From Cotesia glomerata (taxonomy: Eukaryota; Arthropoda; Insecta; Hymenoptera; Braconidae), in the NCBI RefSeq assembly GCF_020080835.1, contig NC_058159.1, positions 13,331,101-13,395,100 of the forward strand: a DNA stretch of 64,000 nt, in the 5' to 3' direction. Positions 9,866 through 19,999 of this stretch are shown here, in pieces. The notes under the pieces were generated by a model. That model had not been told where the DNA came from, ran no database searches, and saw only the letters and a list, made by a program, of their open reading frames with translations. Every line of letters starts with the position of its first letter. Position 1 is the stretch's first letter. The position numbers were made by a program, and so were the translations under genes.

Positions 9866-10600
9866 TGGCTCAACTGGCTAATTAACGTTCAGATTCAGAT
9901 TCAGTGAATTGAAATACATAAAAATCATACTTGATCAGGGTCCACAAAATTTTATTCATCGCTGTGACTGCAATTTTTCGTCTTTTTTGGGTTTTCTGGA
10001 TTTTACTCAAAATTTTGATGGTGTACGGGCAAAACTGACTCCAGATTCAGATTCGGCGCGTCAAAATACATAACGATAGGTAGGTCCGGTCAAAAGTACT
10101 GAAAACTTTTTTCTTTTTGTGTGCCGGTGCTATAATAGCTATTATTCAAATGTACTGATCCTAAGCACAAGTGCAATTGCACCTATTTAGAATTTTCTTT
10201 TCCAGAAAATAAATTAATAAATAAAATTAGCGGCAAGGTTAAAAGAATAAGTTATATGAAGACAGGGAGATCACATTTAAAACATTTTTTGAATACTTAA
10301 ATAACTTATTCGTTAATTTTAATTTCAAATGTTTTGTAGCATTTTTTACAGATAAGAAAAATACTGCGCATGCGCTGTCAACATAAACCCAGCTGAATGA
10401 CAGCAACCACATGGAGTATAATTCCAAGTCCAATTTATCCATAGACATAGGTATGCAAAATATATCTATTTCAGACTTATGTTGATTAGAATCAAAGGAT
10501 ACTGAATAGGACAGTCTTATTCTTCAACACGAAGCACAAATGTTTTATACTAATCAAAATTATTCTACTCTTACAGTTGTGATTTTCACACTGAGATATC

Positions 10601-10642
<42 letters not shown>

Positions 10643-11740
10643 TTGAAATTTTGCGGTGAGATATTTAATAATTTTTTTTGGTTATATTGAGATATGTTAA
10701 TTTCTTACAATTTTTTATGTTTACAAATTTCAATATTTATACGTCCTAATTAACGTTAAAAATTTTTATTGCATTTCTGATTGATCTGAATTTAAGATTT
10801 AAAATAATAAATCTCAACATTCGATTCTTTTCATACTTAAATTTACGAACAAATAAAAATGTTTTAGTAATATCTTTTTTTCTAATTGAGTATCCTTTAA
10901 CATTGATTATCTCTTATGCGTTTGTGTTCAAAACTTAATATTGTTTATTGTTCTGTATAATTTGAAAAATTGTTCGTTCGGAACTCAAAAGTGTTTATTA
11001 TCTAACTTCAATCAATTCAATACTCTATGTTAAACAATTGATCGAATACAAATTTAAAATCATTCATTGACAAAATAAATTCATAATTTTCATTAATAAT
11101 TTATTTAATGAAACAGTTCAAGAAGCCATGCGTATACCGGTAAGAAAAATCCATTTCCTAGCAAAAAAGAAAATTTTGTATCTAGCGTACATACGGACAA
11201 GTAATATATTTTGTGTTGAGTATGATTACTCACAATTTTGAAGGAAGGTTGTTTATATGTTACAAATCTAAGACTAAAGAATTTTTATAATTATCAAACA
11301 TTTCAAGTAGGAGCACTATGCCATGTTTATACCGCTTTTAAGGCTATACATTCTCGATATACGGGTAAACTAGTTGAATTTTAATTACAATGAACCATGA
11401 ATTAAATTATTTATGAAGAAATACTTTTTGCATTAAAATTTGTTTTGAATTAACGAACAGACAATGTAAACGAGTATACTCATGATACTCACCGACTTAA
11501 AAAATAAATGAGTAAATTATAGAAAGGTGATTATTCGGTTACTTTATAATATCCACGATATAAATAACTTCCTGAGTATTTTCAAACTTTTAATCATTCT
11601 TATTAAAAATTATATTATTAAGTCAAGTTCAAAACACCATACGAATTATTCTGATTTTTATTCTACATTGTACATAGGTCGGGACCAAGTTACAAAAAAA
11701 TGGAAAAAATGGAACGTGTAGATCGACAAAATTGGAATCA
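9866..11740. other. AT-rich sequence, no supported gene
   Basis: Contains a weak repeat of the preceding palindrome end (TTCAGATTCAGATTCAGTGA near 9890 and 10040) and a poly-T tract at about 10602-10632. The rest is AT-rich with short reading frames that show no composition or motif support. ACCGGTAAGAA at about 11137 looks like a splice donor on the plus strand, but I could not support an exon around it. Confidence 0.45.
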
Positions 11741-11762
11741 TCGAAGGTATTTATAAACTTAC

Positions 11763-11975
11763 CTCTTCTGTAGTCTTTAGCCGCATACAGGTGGCACTCC
11801 ATGTTGGTGAAGCGGTGTCGTTACGGATTTTGAAGTAAGCACCGCCTCTGAGCATATTATACGAATAGTCCAGTCGACTTCGAAAAAAAAGTCGTTTGTT
11901 GGTCACTTTTCGAGAAAATGGTCCGATTTTGGATTTGTTTTTCTTTTTAAATACGCAGAAAAATATCATAAACAT
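11763..11975 (-). CDS. Candidate internal exon of an unidentified gene
   Basis: On the minus strand an open frame ends at a textbook splice donor: CAGAAGAG at 11770-11763, then GTAAGTTTATAAAT. The residues before it (LRGGAYFKIRND and SPTWSATCMRLKTTEE) have a protein-like composition, with few of the K/N/I/F-only runs typical of AT-rich noise. The upstream limit is uncertain; AG sites exist near 11855 and 11875. The frame is open to 11975, and pad repeat 3 begins just beyond. I do not recognise the protein. It could be a lone exon of a larger gene or an exon fragment. Confidence 0.35.
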
Positions 11976-11997
11976 TCGTGTGTATGTAGGAGGTATG

Positions 11998-12360
11998 GCT
12001 TTTCTAACTTCCCGCTAAGAAAATTGAAAATTTTCAAAAATCGGGAAGTTATTGTTATTACCCCGTTTTTCGAAAATCGAGTTTTCATCAGATCTCGACG
12101 TTTCGAGGTCCTAGGAAGCTTCCCTGACGATTCCCGCGATGGTGTCTGTACGTCTGTCTGTATGTATGTGTGTGTGGGTATGTATGTGTGGATGTATGTA
12201 AACCTCTCATAACTTTTGAACGGCTTGACCGAATTCATCGCGGTTGGTGCCATTTGAAAGGGTTTGACTGAATTTAGATTTTGAATATAATTTGGACCGA
12301 TTCGGACCGGTAGATTTCGAGAAATCTCAGAAAACCTACAAAAAAAATTAGGAAAACGGT
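11998..12360 (-). repeat. Pad repeat 3, unoccupied
   Basis: AACTTCCCGCTAAGAAAAT, the inverted core GTTTTCATCAGATCTCGACG, TTCCCTGACGATTCCCGCGA, a short impure TCTG/TATG/TGTG tract at about 12140-12200, then AACCTCTCATAACTTTTGAA. No LINE has inserted here; the microsatellite is much shorter than at pad 2. Confidence 0.8.
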
Positions 12361-13135
12361 TGACCCTGAAGGCCATCCCTGCAACTTCCCGCCAATTTTA
12401 TACCTAAACTCTTGAAATTTCACCTAAGACGTTTTTGAGCTCTTCTAGCTCATAAATACAATTTGTGTATTATTTCGAGCTCTCCGAACTCAAAAAAATA
12501 GCTTTTGTATGCTTTTGAGCTCTTCGAGCCCAAAAGTTTGATAATTTTTTTGGATTTTCAAATCACAATAACTTTTGAATGAATAAACCGATTTTCACGC
12601 GGTTGGTGGCATTCAACGCAGTTTTTTAATCTTTATAAAATATTTTTAAGTTTAAAATAATAAAACAAAAAATTATAGAGTCAACGATAACTCACAAACG
12701 AATCAACCGATTTTGACCGGACTACCGGCGATCGACGTAGTTTTTCAATTTTAAGAGCTGATTAGTTCTTGGAAGCGATCGGTAAAGCCGTTTCAAAGTA
12801 ATTCCAAAAAAACCACATTTAAAAAACTTCGGAATTCCGAGTTCGATGAATTTAATTTTAAAGATTCTTCATGAGGCTAAAAAAAAACTGCGTCGAAAGC
12901 TACCAACTCCGTGGAAATCGGTTTATTCATTCAAAAGTTATTGCGGTTTGAAAATTCAAAAAATTGTATTTTATTAAACTTGTATCAGACTTTTGAGCTC
13001 GGAGAGCTCAAAATGGCACGAAAATTATATTTTTGAGCTAAAAGAGCTCAAAAACGTAATACGTGCAATTTTGAGCGCTTAAATATGAAATGAGCGGGAA
13101 GTCGCAGGGATGGCCTTTAGGGTCAACCGTCTCCC
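12360..13135. repeat. Palindromic element with GGTTGACCCTGAAGGCC ends
   Basis: The left end GTTGACCCTGAAGGCCATCC...AACTTCCCGC is mirrored by GCGGGAAGTCGCAGGGATGG...GGGTCAAC at 13095-13133. The interior has repeated GAGCTC palindromes and GATCGACG blocks. The same left end follows pads at 26.69, 27.66 and 13.28 kb, so pads and this unit travel together. No coding potential. Confidence 0.75.
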
Positions 13136-14080
13136 TAATTTTTTTGTTTAAAAAAAAGAGTTTTTGCGTTGAGCTTTAAATTAAAATATCTCAAAAACTG
13201 CCGTTTGATTAATATACTGTGGCATCGATTTTTTGAAAGTCGATGAATTTATTTGTTTGTAAAAAAAAAAATTAGGAAAACAGTTGACCCTGAATGTTAT
13301 CCCTGTAACTTTCCGCTAATTCCATACCTAGGCGCTTAAAATTGTACTTACGACGTTTTTGAGCTCTACGAGCTCAAAGAGTTAGCGGTTCTATGCTTTT
13401 GAGCTCTTCGAGCTCAAAAGTCTGATAGAGGCTTAATACAACACTATTCTTAAAATTTTCAAACTGCAATTACTCTTGAATAAATAAACTGTTTTTCATG
13501 CGGTTCGCAACATTCGACAGTTTTTCAAATTCTATGATATACTACTGAACTCGAATTGATCAGACCGGAAATTTTGAAGAAATTTGAAAAATTCACTTTT
13601 TTCGAATTTTTTTAACAAGGATAACTCACGAACATCAACCGATTTCGACGTTCTTGGCGGAAGTCAACGTGGTTTTTGAGGCTCAAAAATTATAACCTGA
13701 AATCGAAAACAATCCAAGAAGAGATGTCGGAGTTATTTTAAAAAAACACTTGTTCTCAAATTTTTCGTCAACGATATCCCTCGAACCGATCAACCGATTT
13801 TCACGTTCTTGGCGGCGATCGATGCAGTTTTTTAAGTTAAAGAGTTGGATAGAATCGATATTTTATAGAATCAATCGGGAGAGCCGTTAAAAAAATATTC
13901 CAAAAAAACAGTTATTCAATTTTTTTATTTTTGAAATTCCTCAAAATCAACTGGTGCGAATTACCTAAAATAGTATAAAATATCAAAAAAACTCTTTCGA
14001 TTGCCACCAATTTCGTTCTAATCGGTCAAGCCGTTCAAAAGTAACGAAAGGTATACATACATACATACATACTTACTGAG
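13136..14080. repeat. Further pad-associated repeat sequence
   Basis: A second, partial copy of the preceding repeat (GTTGACCCTGAATGTTATCC at about 13283, GAGCTC palindromes at about 13355-13420, GATCGATG blocks at about 13815). The end, CCGTTCAAAAGTAACGAAAG followed by (ATAC)n at 14052-14080, matches the inverted far flank of a pad microsatellite, so the next LINE sits in a pad-like target. Confidence 0.65.
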
Positions 14081-15692
14081 ACATGAGAATTTTTCTTTAA
14101 TATAAAAATTTCATTTATCAATTCACCAAAACCTCGCAGATAAGAATTTGGGCAATTGATTCTTAAGCTCACTGAGGATATCAGATGTGCAATAGATAGA
14201 GGTGAATTAACTCTGTTGGTATTATTTGACCTTAGCAAGGCTTTTGATTATGTCAACCCGAAGGTGATATTAGTAGCGTTATTTGAACTAGGTTTTTCGA
14301 TTGAAACTGTGACTTGGTTTCTCTCTTACTTGTCAAATCGCTCACAATCAATATTAAACGATCTAAACCACCCATTAGAGTTCCTTGATATAACATCGGG
14401 CGTACCCCAAGGTTCAGTCCTAGGGCCTATATTATTTTTAATAGTCATAAATCTGGTAGTACGACAAATTACTCACTGTAAATATGGTCTGTTTGCCGAC
14501 GACAAATATATATATTATCATTTTAAACCTACTTCAGTAATCGAAGCAATTAGATTAGTAACAATTGATGCACAGGGGATAGCTGATTGGGCTAAAGATC
14601 ATGGATTACAGGTAAACTTAAATAAAACAAAATCTTTGATAATAGGGTCAAACAGTAAACTAAAATCATTAAACATTGACTCGCTACCACCCATTATTAT
14701 CAACAATGTTTCTTTACCGTATGTAAGCCAAACAAAATGTCTGGGTTTATCGTTAAATAATGATCTCTTGTGGAAAAATTATGTTTCACAAACTGTTAGA
14801 AAAGTAAATACTGCTCTATATACATTAAAAAGTCGGAAGAATATTTATACTACTGCTATCAGAAAACTTCTAGTCACTGCAACTATTCTTCCTCTTATTG
14901 ATTATTGTACTGTAGTGCTTATTGATGCCACAGCTGACAACAATTTAAAATTACAGCGAGCATTAAATAGTTCAATACGATTTATTTATAATTTAAAGAA
15001 AGATGAACATATTACTCCGTACAGACGTAAATTAAATTGGTTATCTGTGAAGTCAAGACGTCTATATTATTTAATCACTTATTATTATAAACTATTGCAA
15101 ACAGGAAAACCTAGTTACCTTAGGGAACTATTTGTTGAAGATGAAGCTAGACGTTCTGAAAGATTAGCTATAAAAACGAATAATGTAAATTTTGAATTGC
15201 CAAATTTTTCTACAAATTATCTTGAAAATTCATTTGTAGTAACTACAATACGTTTGTGGCAAAATTTACCTGCAGAAATTGCAAATGCAAGCAGTCTAGA
15301 AGTGTTTAAAATAAAGATCTATGACTATTTCTTGGAACTTGACTTTCAGTAAATTACCTTCACGTTGGCTTCTGTATATATTCTAATATTCTTACAAACT
15401 ATTGTTACTTACTAGTCAAAGCAACTACCATTATATTGTTAAATACGTGGATTAGAATAAATATTACATTGTTATTTATTAAATCAAATTTAAATCTAAA
15501 TTAAAACAAAAGTTAAATCTAAAATAAAATTATAATTGTTATTTTATAAATAAGATTTTGATGTACACCTACACCTAAGTTTATTACTTTGTATTAAAAT
15601 TCTAAGTGAAAATTTATAAAACTATGTATAAACCTTTGCCATTCGGCTAATTGCCTTGGCATATTAAATAAATACATACATACATACATTCT
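14081..15692 (+). mobile_element. Third LINE type (CR1/Jockey-superfamily-like), 5' truncated
   Basis: A 5'-truncated non-LTR element with a long intact reverse transcriptase C-terminal part and an AT-rich 3' UTR of about 320 bases, ending AATAAATACATACATACATA at about 15690. (ATAC)n also flanks the 5' side (14052-14080), so the insertion may be bounded by a microsatellite target duplication. Clade naming is from protein style only. Confidence 0.75.
14156..15352 (+). CDS. Partial LINE reverse transcriptase, open for 398 codons
   Basis: Encodes the palm, thumb and C-terminal region of a LINE reverse transcriptase. Motifs seen are FDLSKAFDYVNP (about 14226), SGVPQGSVLGPILF (about 14397), the catalytic FADD in GLFADDKYIYYHF (about 14492), LNLNKTK-like QVNLNKTKS (about 14610), and the C-terminal HITPYRRKLNWLSVKSRRLYYL and RLWQNLPAEI blocks. 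There is no ATG at the start (the frame opens with TTG) because the 5' part of the gene is missing. The absence of any stop across 398 codons suggests a fairly recent insertion. It lacks the endonuclease, so it cannot act alone. Confidence 0.85.
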   Translation: MILKLTEDIRCAIDRGELTLLVLFDLSKAFDYVNPKVILVALFELGFSIETVTWFLSYLSNRSQSILNDLNHPLEFLDITSGVPQGSVLGPILFLIVINLVVRQITHCKYGLFADDKYIYYHFKPTSVIEAIRLVTIDAQGIADWAKDHGLQVNLNKTKSLIIGSNSKLKSLNIDSLPPIIINNVSLPYVSQTKCLGLSLNNDLLWKNYVSQTVRKVNTALYTLKSRKNIYTTAIRKLLVTATILPLIDYCTVVLIDATADNNLKLQRALNSSIRFIYNLKKDEHITPYRRKLNWLSVKSRRLYYLITYYYKLLQTGKPSYLRELFVEDEARRSERLAIKTNNVNFELPNFSTNYLENSFVVTTIRLWQNLPAEIANASSLEVFKIKIYDYFLELDFQ

Positions 15693-16390
15693 CTAAATTT
15701 ATTTATTAGGACCACCAGCTCTCGGAAATCTGCTTCCTTACGGATGACGTATTTAGTTTTTTTAGAAATTTAGAATGAATAGAATGTTATAAAAAGAGTA
15801 CGTAGTCTGATAGGAAGTCTCACGTGTGTCAGTAAATATTCTTTGATTACTTACAATATATAGCGATGATAGTTTTACAAGATCCTGATTAGCACAGCAT
15901 CTCGTGAGGTATCAGCTTATCCCTTAATATTATTCGTCCTTCAAAGAACGTGTATGAGAAATGATCGTAGTAAGTAAGTAGATTTACAGTAATGATGATG
16001 CACAATTTATAACAAAATAACTATTTTATTCCACACACTAATAATTAAATTATTATTTCTCGAGTGTTATAAATGCTTGAATAATCAATTATAACAATAG
16101 AACTTAAATTAAACAGTAATGAATATTTAGAATATAATAAAACGTTATAATTTGTTTAATTAGTAATTAATAAATAGTAGTATAGAAAGTTAGAAAGTTA
16201 ACGTTATTGATATTTTGGGGTTGGATCGAAGTCTCTTCAATATTTTAGGTGTTGTCGCGTGGGCCGTTTATCCCCACTCTTTTCGAGACTCTACCGCCAA
16301 AAATTTAGAAAATTAACCCAATGTCGGTAACGAGGGTTTTCAGACAGTCAGTCGAGGGCTGAGAAGAAAAAGACAATTTGCATTGTCTCA
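15693..16390. other. Single-copy-looking spacer, no supported gene
   Basis: AT-rich to about 16200, then a less AT-rich block (16200-16385: GTCGCGTGGGCCGTTTATCC, GACAGTCAGTCGAGGGCTGA) ending at an ACAT microsatellite. I see no reading frame with protein-like content. The GC-richer block might be a regulatory or older repeat fragment. Confidence 0.4.
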
Positions 16391-16463
16391 ATACATACAT
16401 ACATATATACATACATACATACATACATACGTACATACATACATATATACATACATACATACA
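16391..16463. repeat. (ACAT)n microsatellite at the 5' junction of LINE copy B
   Basis: About 18 ACAT units with minor ATAT interruptions. LINE copy B begins directly in it (about 16464), as expected for an ACAY-targeting element. Confidence 0.9.
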
Positions 16464-17899
16464 TATGATAATACCAGAGGTGTACCCCAGGGTTCCGTTC
16501 TGGGTCCACTTCTGTGGAATGTCATGTATGATGGCCTGCTGAGACTGACTCTTCCAAAAAGTGTCAGGCTTGTTGCATATGCAGATGATGTAGCTGTCGT
16601 AATCGTTGCTAAACATCTAGATGAGATAAACCACATGTTCGGTATCACCTTTGAGAAAGTTAACCGGTGGATGGACTCAATGAATCTACAACTGGCTAAA
16701 CAGAAGACTGAGGCTGTGCTTATTACCAGCAGAAAAGTGATAGAGACCATAAAGCTGAAAGTCGGAGAACAAGAAATCACATCACAAACATATATCCGAT
16801 ATCTGGGAGTGATGCTTGATGCCCGACTCAACTTTAAGCAGCAAGTCGAACACGTGAGTGCAAAAGCATCAGCAGTGGTAGCTAGCTTAGCACGACTGAT
16901 GCCAAACGTCGGAGGCCCAAAGCAGAGCAGAAGACTACTGCTATCATCTTTAGTCACATCAATGCTCACTTACGGAATATCTATCTGGGCGGACGCACTA
17001 GAAAAGCAAGAATCATGGAGAAAGGCTGGACCAGTCTACCGTCTGAGTGCCTTAAGAGTAGCGAGCGCCTTCCGCACAATATCTATGGAAGCAGTGTGTG
17101 TCATTTCCGGAACTTTGCCTCTCAGAGTCTTAGCTGAGGAAAGATGGATCCTTTACCAATGAAAGAAGTCAACCACACTAAGCGCTGAGGAGCTTAGAAC
17201 AGAAGAACGGCAGAAGAGCATAAGTCGATGGCAACTACAGTGGGATGCCACAGTGAAGGGTAGATGGACGCATCGTCTCATATCAAGGATCAACGTTTGG
17301 CTAAACCGGAGTCACGGTGAGGTTAACTATTATCTAACGTAGATGTTATCAGGACACGGCTGTTTCCGGGCGTATCTCCACCGCTTTAAGCATGATAATT
17401 CCTCAGAGTGCCCGTCCTGCCCAGGAGTCAATGGAGATGCAGAGCACGTCTTCTTTAAGTGCCCACGTTTTTATCCACAGCGAGATGAGCTGGAGAATAT
17501 CCTGAAGAGGAACATCTAACAAGAGACAATAGTAGAAGCAATGCTGTCATCAGAGGCTGCCTGGAACGCCACAAACACGTTTGTCACGGGAGTCTTCTCA
17601 GACCTGCGGTCAATAGAAAGAAAAAGAGCGAATGACGCCAATTAGAAGGAGGAAAGAATAACACCTTAGCCACCAGAAGAAAGAGCAGTAGCTAGATCCT
17701 CCCCTCACGAAGTAATGCCTGACGGCGGTTTCCATGAGGGATTAGGGGAAAGAGGAAAAGGGGTTTAGGGTTTAGTGGGTAGGGGTGCTAGCGTCGAGTT
17801 TTAGTATGACACTGCGTCGAGTCGCCACATGTCCAGGCCAAACAGCTATGCCTAGAATCCGTAAAAAGGATTCCCCCCCCCTTAAAAAAAAAAAAAAAA
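16464..17899 (+). mobile_element. R1-clade Waldo/Mino-type LINE, copy B, 5' truncated
   Basis: Begins within the reverse transcriptase coding region and runs through the shared 3' UTR to a poly-A tail (17884-17899). Both flanks are ACAT repeat (16391-16463 and 17900-17920), a direct view of the target preference. Confidence 0.9.
16471..17645 (+). pseudogene. LINE ORF2 C-terminal half, copy B, broken
   Basis: Starts at the GVPQGSVLGPLLWN block, keeps the catalytic YADD (about 16577) and continues into the thumb and CCHC-type tail (CPSCPGVNGDAEHVFF, about 17413). In-frame stops interrupt it at 17160 (TGA), about 17340 (TAG, a Q codon in siblings) and about 17517 (TAA). Apparent coding upstream of 16471 is microsatellite only. 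Confidence 0.88.
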
Positions 17900-17902
17900 C
17901 AT

Positions 17903-17958
<56 letters not shown>
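17900..17958. repeat. (ACAT)n(AC)n microsatellite between LINE copies B and C
   Basis: About five ACAT units then about 19 AC units. It forms the whole spacer between the tail of copy B and the 5' end of copy C, so the two LINEs lie head to tail. Confidence 0.95.
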
Positions 17959-17960
<2 letters not shown>

Positions 17961-18489
17961 GCGGCAGAGGAGAAACTGCTACCAGGCACGTCTCCCCGTA
18001 GTGGATGGGAGAACGCTCGCTGTCCTTGGATGACACTAGGTCTCTTAGTTGATGAGGTACAGAGGGTACGAGCCGAATAAAATACGCTCCTGTGGACAAA
18101 ACTCCCCCTTTAATGGGTTGGTCACACTAACTGACCTAGCAAGACGATCGTTCCCTGCTGTAACTCACTGAGAGTGTCCGGAACCCGTGTCGATTATTTC
18201 CGACGATGCGGTCTACGGCTGATGTGAGCTTGCTCTGCCGAGGTGTAAGCTGCAGTAGCGGATCAGGAGCCAGCCACTTCGGGCCTTGATCATGAAGTAC
18301 GCAGTGAGTGTTAGAGATCGGAATCTTCACCGCCCCGAGCGAGTCTAGTCCGTCCGTGTATTCCGGGACTGGCTAAGTGTCGGCTAGGCTTCAGGGAACT
18401 GGGGTAGGAGTACTATCTCCGAGGGTACACCCGTTCCTAGTTATGACAACCTGCTCCACTCCGTACGATGCGCTCGTACATCAAAAAGT

Positions 18490-19999
18490 ATGAGTAATTT
18501 ACAGGAAACAAACAAGAGTGGAAACGGGCTTCATGCCCAACAAGCAGCGATTGAAGCAAGCGCTGAAATAAAGAGAACGCAAGCGCTGGAGTGCCTTAAA
18601 AGCTGACCATTGAGCTGCAAGAGTTTGTCCAAACTAAGGTCAATATCCACAAGGAGATAAAGACTAAGACAACCGGGTAGTCAATGCTCTTGGAAGATTC
18701 AAGAAACTGGACGAGAAATGGCAGTCATCACGACGATGCATTCAAACTGAAGTTGAGACGGAAGAAGCAATGGACAAAAAAAAATATATGGCGAGGCTTT
18801 TGCCTACTTCTGAAGAGGCCGTTTCCTGGGCTCAAAAGAGCTATACACGCACGTATATCTGTCCGACCCTCACGTAGGAAATACACAGCCAAGTTTGCGG
18901 GCAAGGAAAAACCCTGCCCTCAAGCATTTACGCTATCATAGAACAGATGTGAAAGCAATGGACACTGGAGCTGACGATGACGGTGAATCTGCTGCTGAGA
19001 ACAAGGGTGAAACTGACACAAGGCCTGGAAAGAGAAAGGACCGAAATTCGTCAGAGCCAACCGACAAAGTCACAAAGAAGAAGGACTTGAAAAAAAGCCC
19101 TCCCCAATGAGTGGCAGGGCAGGGCGACGAACCTAAGAAGACGACTGATTGGGAAAAAGTATAGTCTAAGAAGGAAAAGAGGAAGCTAGCTAGAGAGCAA
19201 CTCTCAAAGCAGCCGCCGAAGGAGCCCAGGCCAGAGCCTCAGCGGAAAAAACCACGCAAATGGATCAGACCCGACGCACTGATCATCCGCCCGGCCGAGA
19301 AAACAAAGTATGCCGAGATTCTTCGTCGCATAAAGCAGGACGTCCTAGATGAGCAGGTTCGTTCAACTGTGGATAAGATCAACAAGACCAGAAGTGGCGA
19401 CTTGTTGATTACGATTTCGAGGAAGAGCACTGACAAAGGCCAAGCCCTCCAAAAGACGATCGCAGACATCCTTAAGGAGGAGGCCAAAGCGACCTGCAAA
19501 GGGCCACAGGAGACCATCGAGATCCGAGATGTCGATGACGACACAACGAAAGAGCATATTCAGACCGCTCTAAAGAGGGAAGCTGGAAAAAGTTGTGAAA
19601 TCCCACTAGAGGCAATCAAGATCCGTAAAGCCTTTAGGGGTACGCAGACAGCCACAATGTCACTACCAGCAGCTGCAGCACAAAAGTTACTGGAGGGAAA
19701 CTGCAAAATAAGGATCGGCTGGGTCAATTGCCGAATGAGAGCAACGGAGAGACCCATACAAGGCTTCAAATGCTGGCACTTTGAGCACTTCGGATCTCAG
19801 TGCAAAAGCGAAGTCGACCGGTCTAAGCACTGCATAAGATGAGGAAAAGAAGGACACAAAATTGCTGATTGTAAAAATCCAGCTAAGTGGGCACTGTGCG
19901 TTGAACGGCACGGCGTAGAAAAGGCGGCGCACCATGCAGGCACGAACAGATGCCCCGTCTTCCAAGAAGCGCTCCAGAAGATAACGAAGCCAAGAACAT
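18490..19999 (+). pseudogene. LINE ORF1 (gag-like), copy C, broken
   Basis: Would encode the RNA-binding ORF1 protein. It starts ATGAGTAATTTACAGGAAAC, matching the ORF1 start of copy E. Frame changes occur at about 18600-18700, 18890 and 19110. The C-terminal zinc-knuckle region is recognisable (CWHFEHFGSQC at about 19770, GKEGHKIADC at about 19845), but the second knuckle has a stop just before it. The last bases overlap the ORF2 start in the ATGA style seen in copy E. Confidence 0.85.

Noticed and set aside
15711..15760. Minus-strand codons resembling YVIRKEADFRELVVLINKF as an exon
   Set aside because: Short, without convincing splice signals or a second supporting exon.
16388..16969. 193-codon minus-strand frame opposite LINE copy B
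   Set aside because: Antisense shadow of the reverse transcriptase, ending in microsatellite residues; similar shadows exist opposite copies C, D and E and the Copia gene.
17760..17800. GGGTTTAGGGTTTAGTGGG-like telomere motif in the LINE 3' UTR
   Set aside because: Only two imperfect units, present in the same place in all five LINE copies, so it is part of the 3' UTR and not telomeric DNA.
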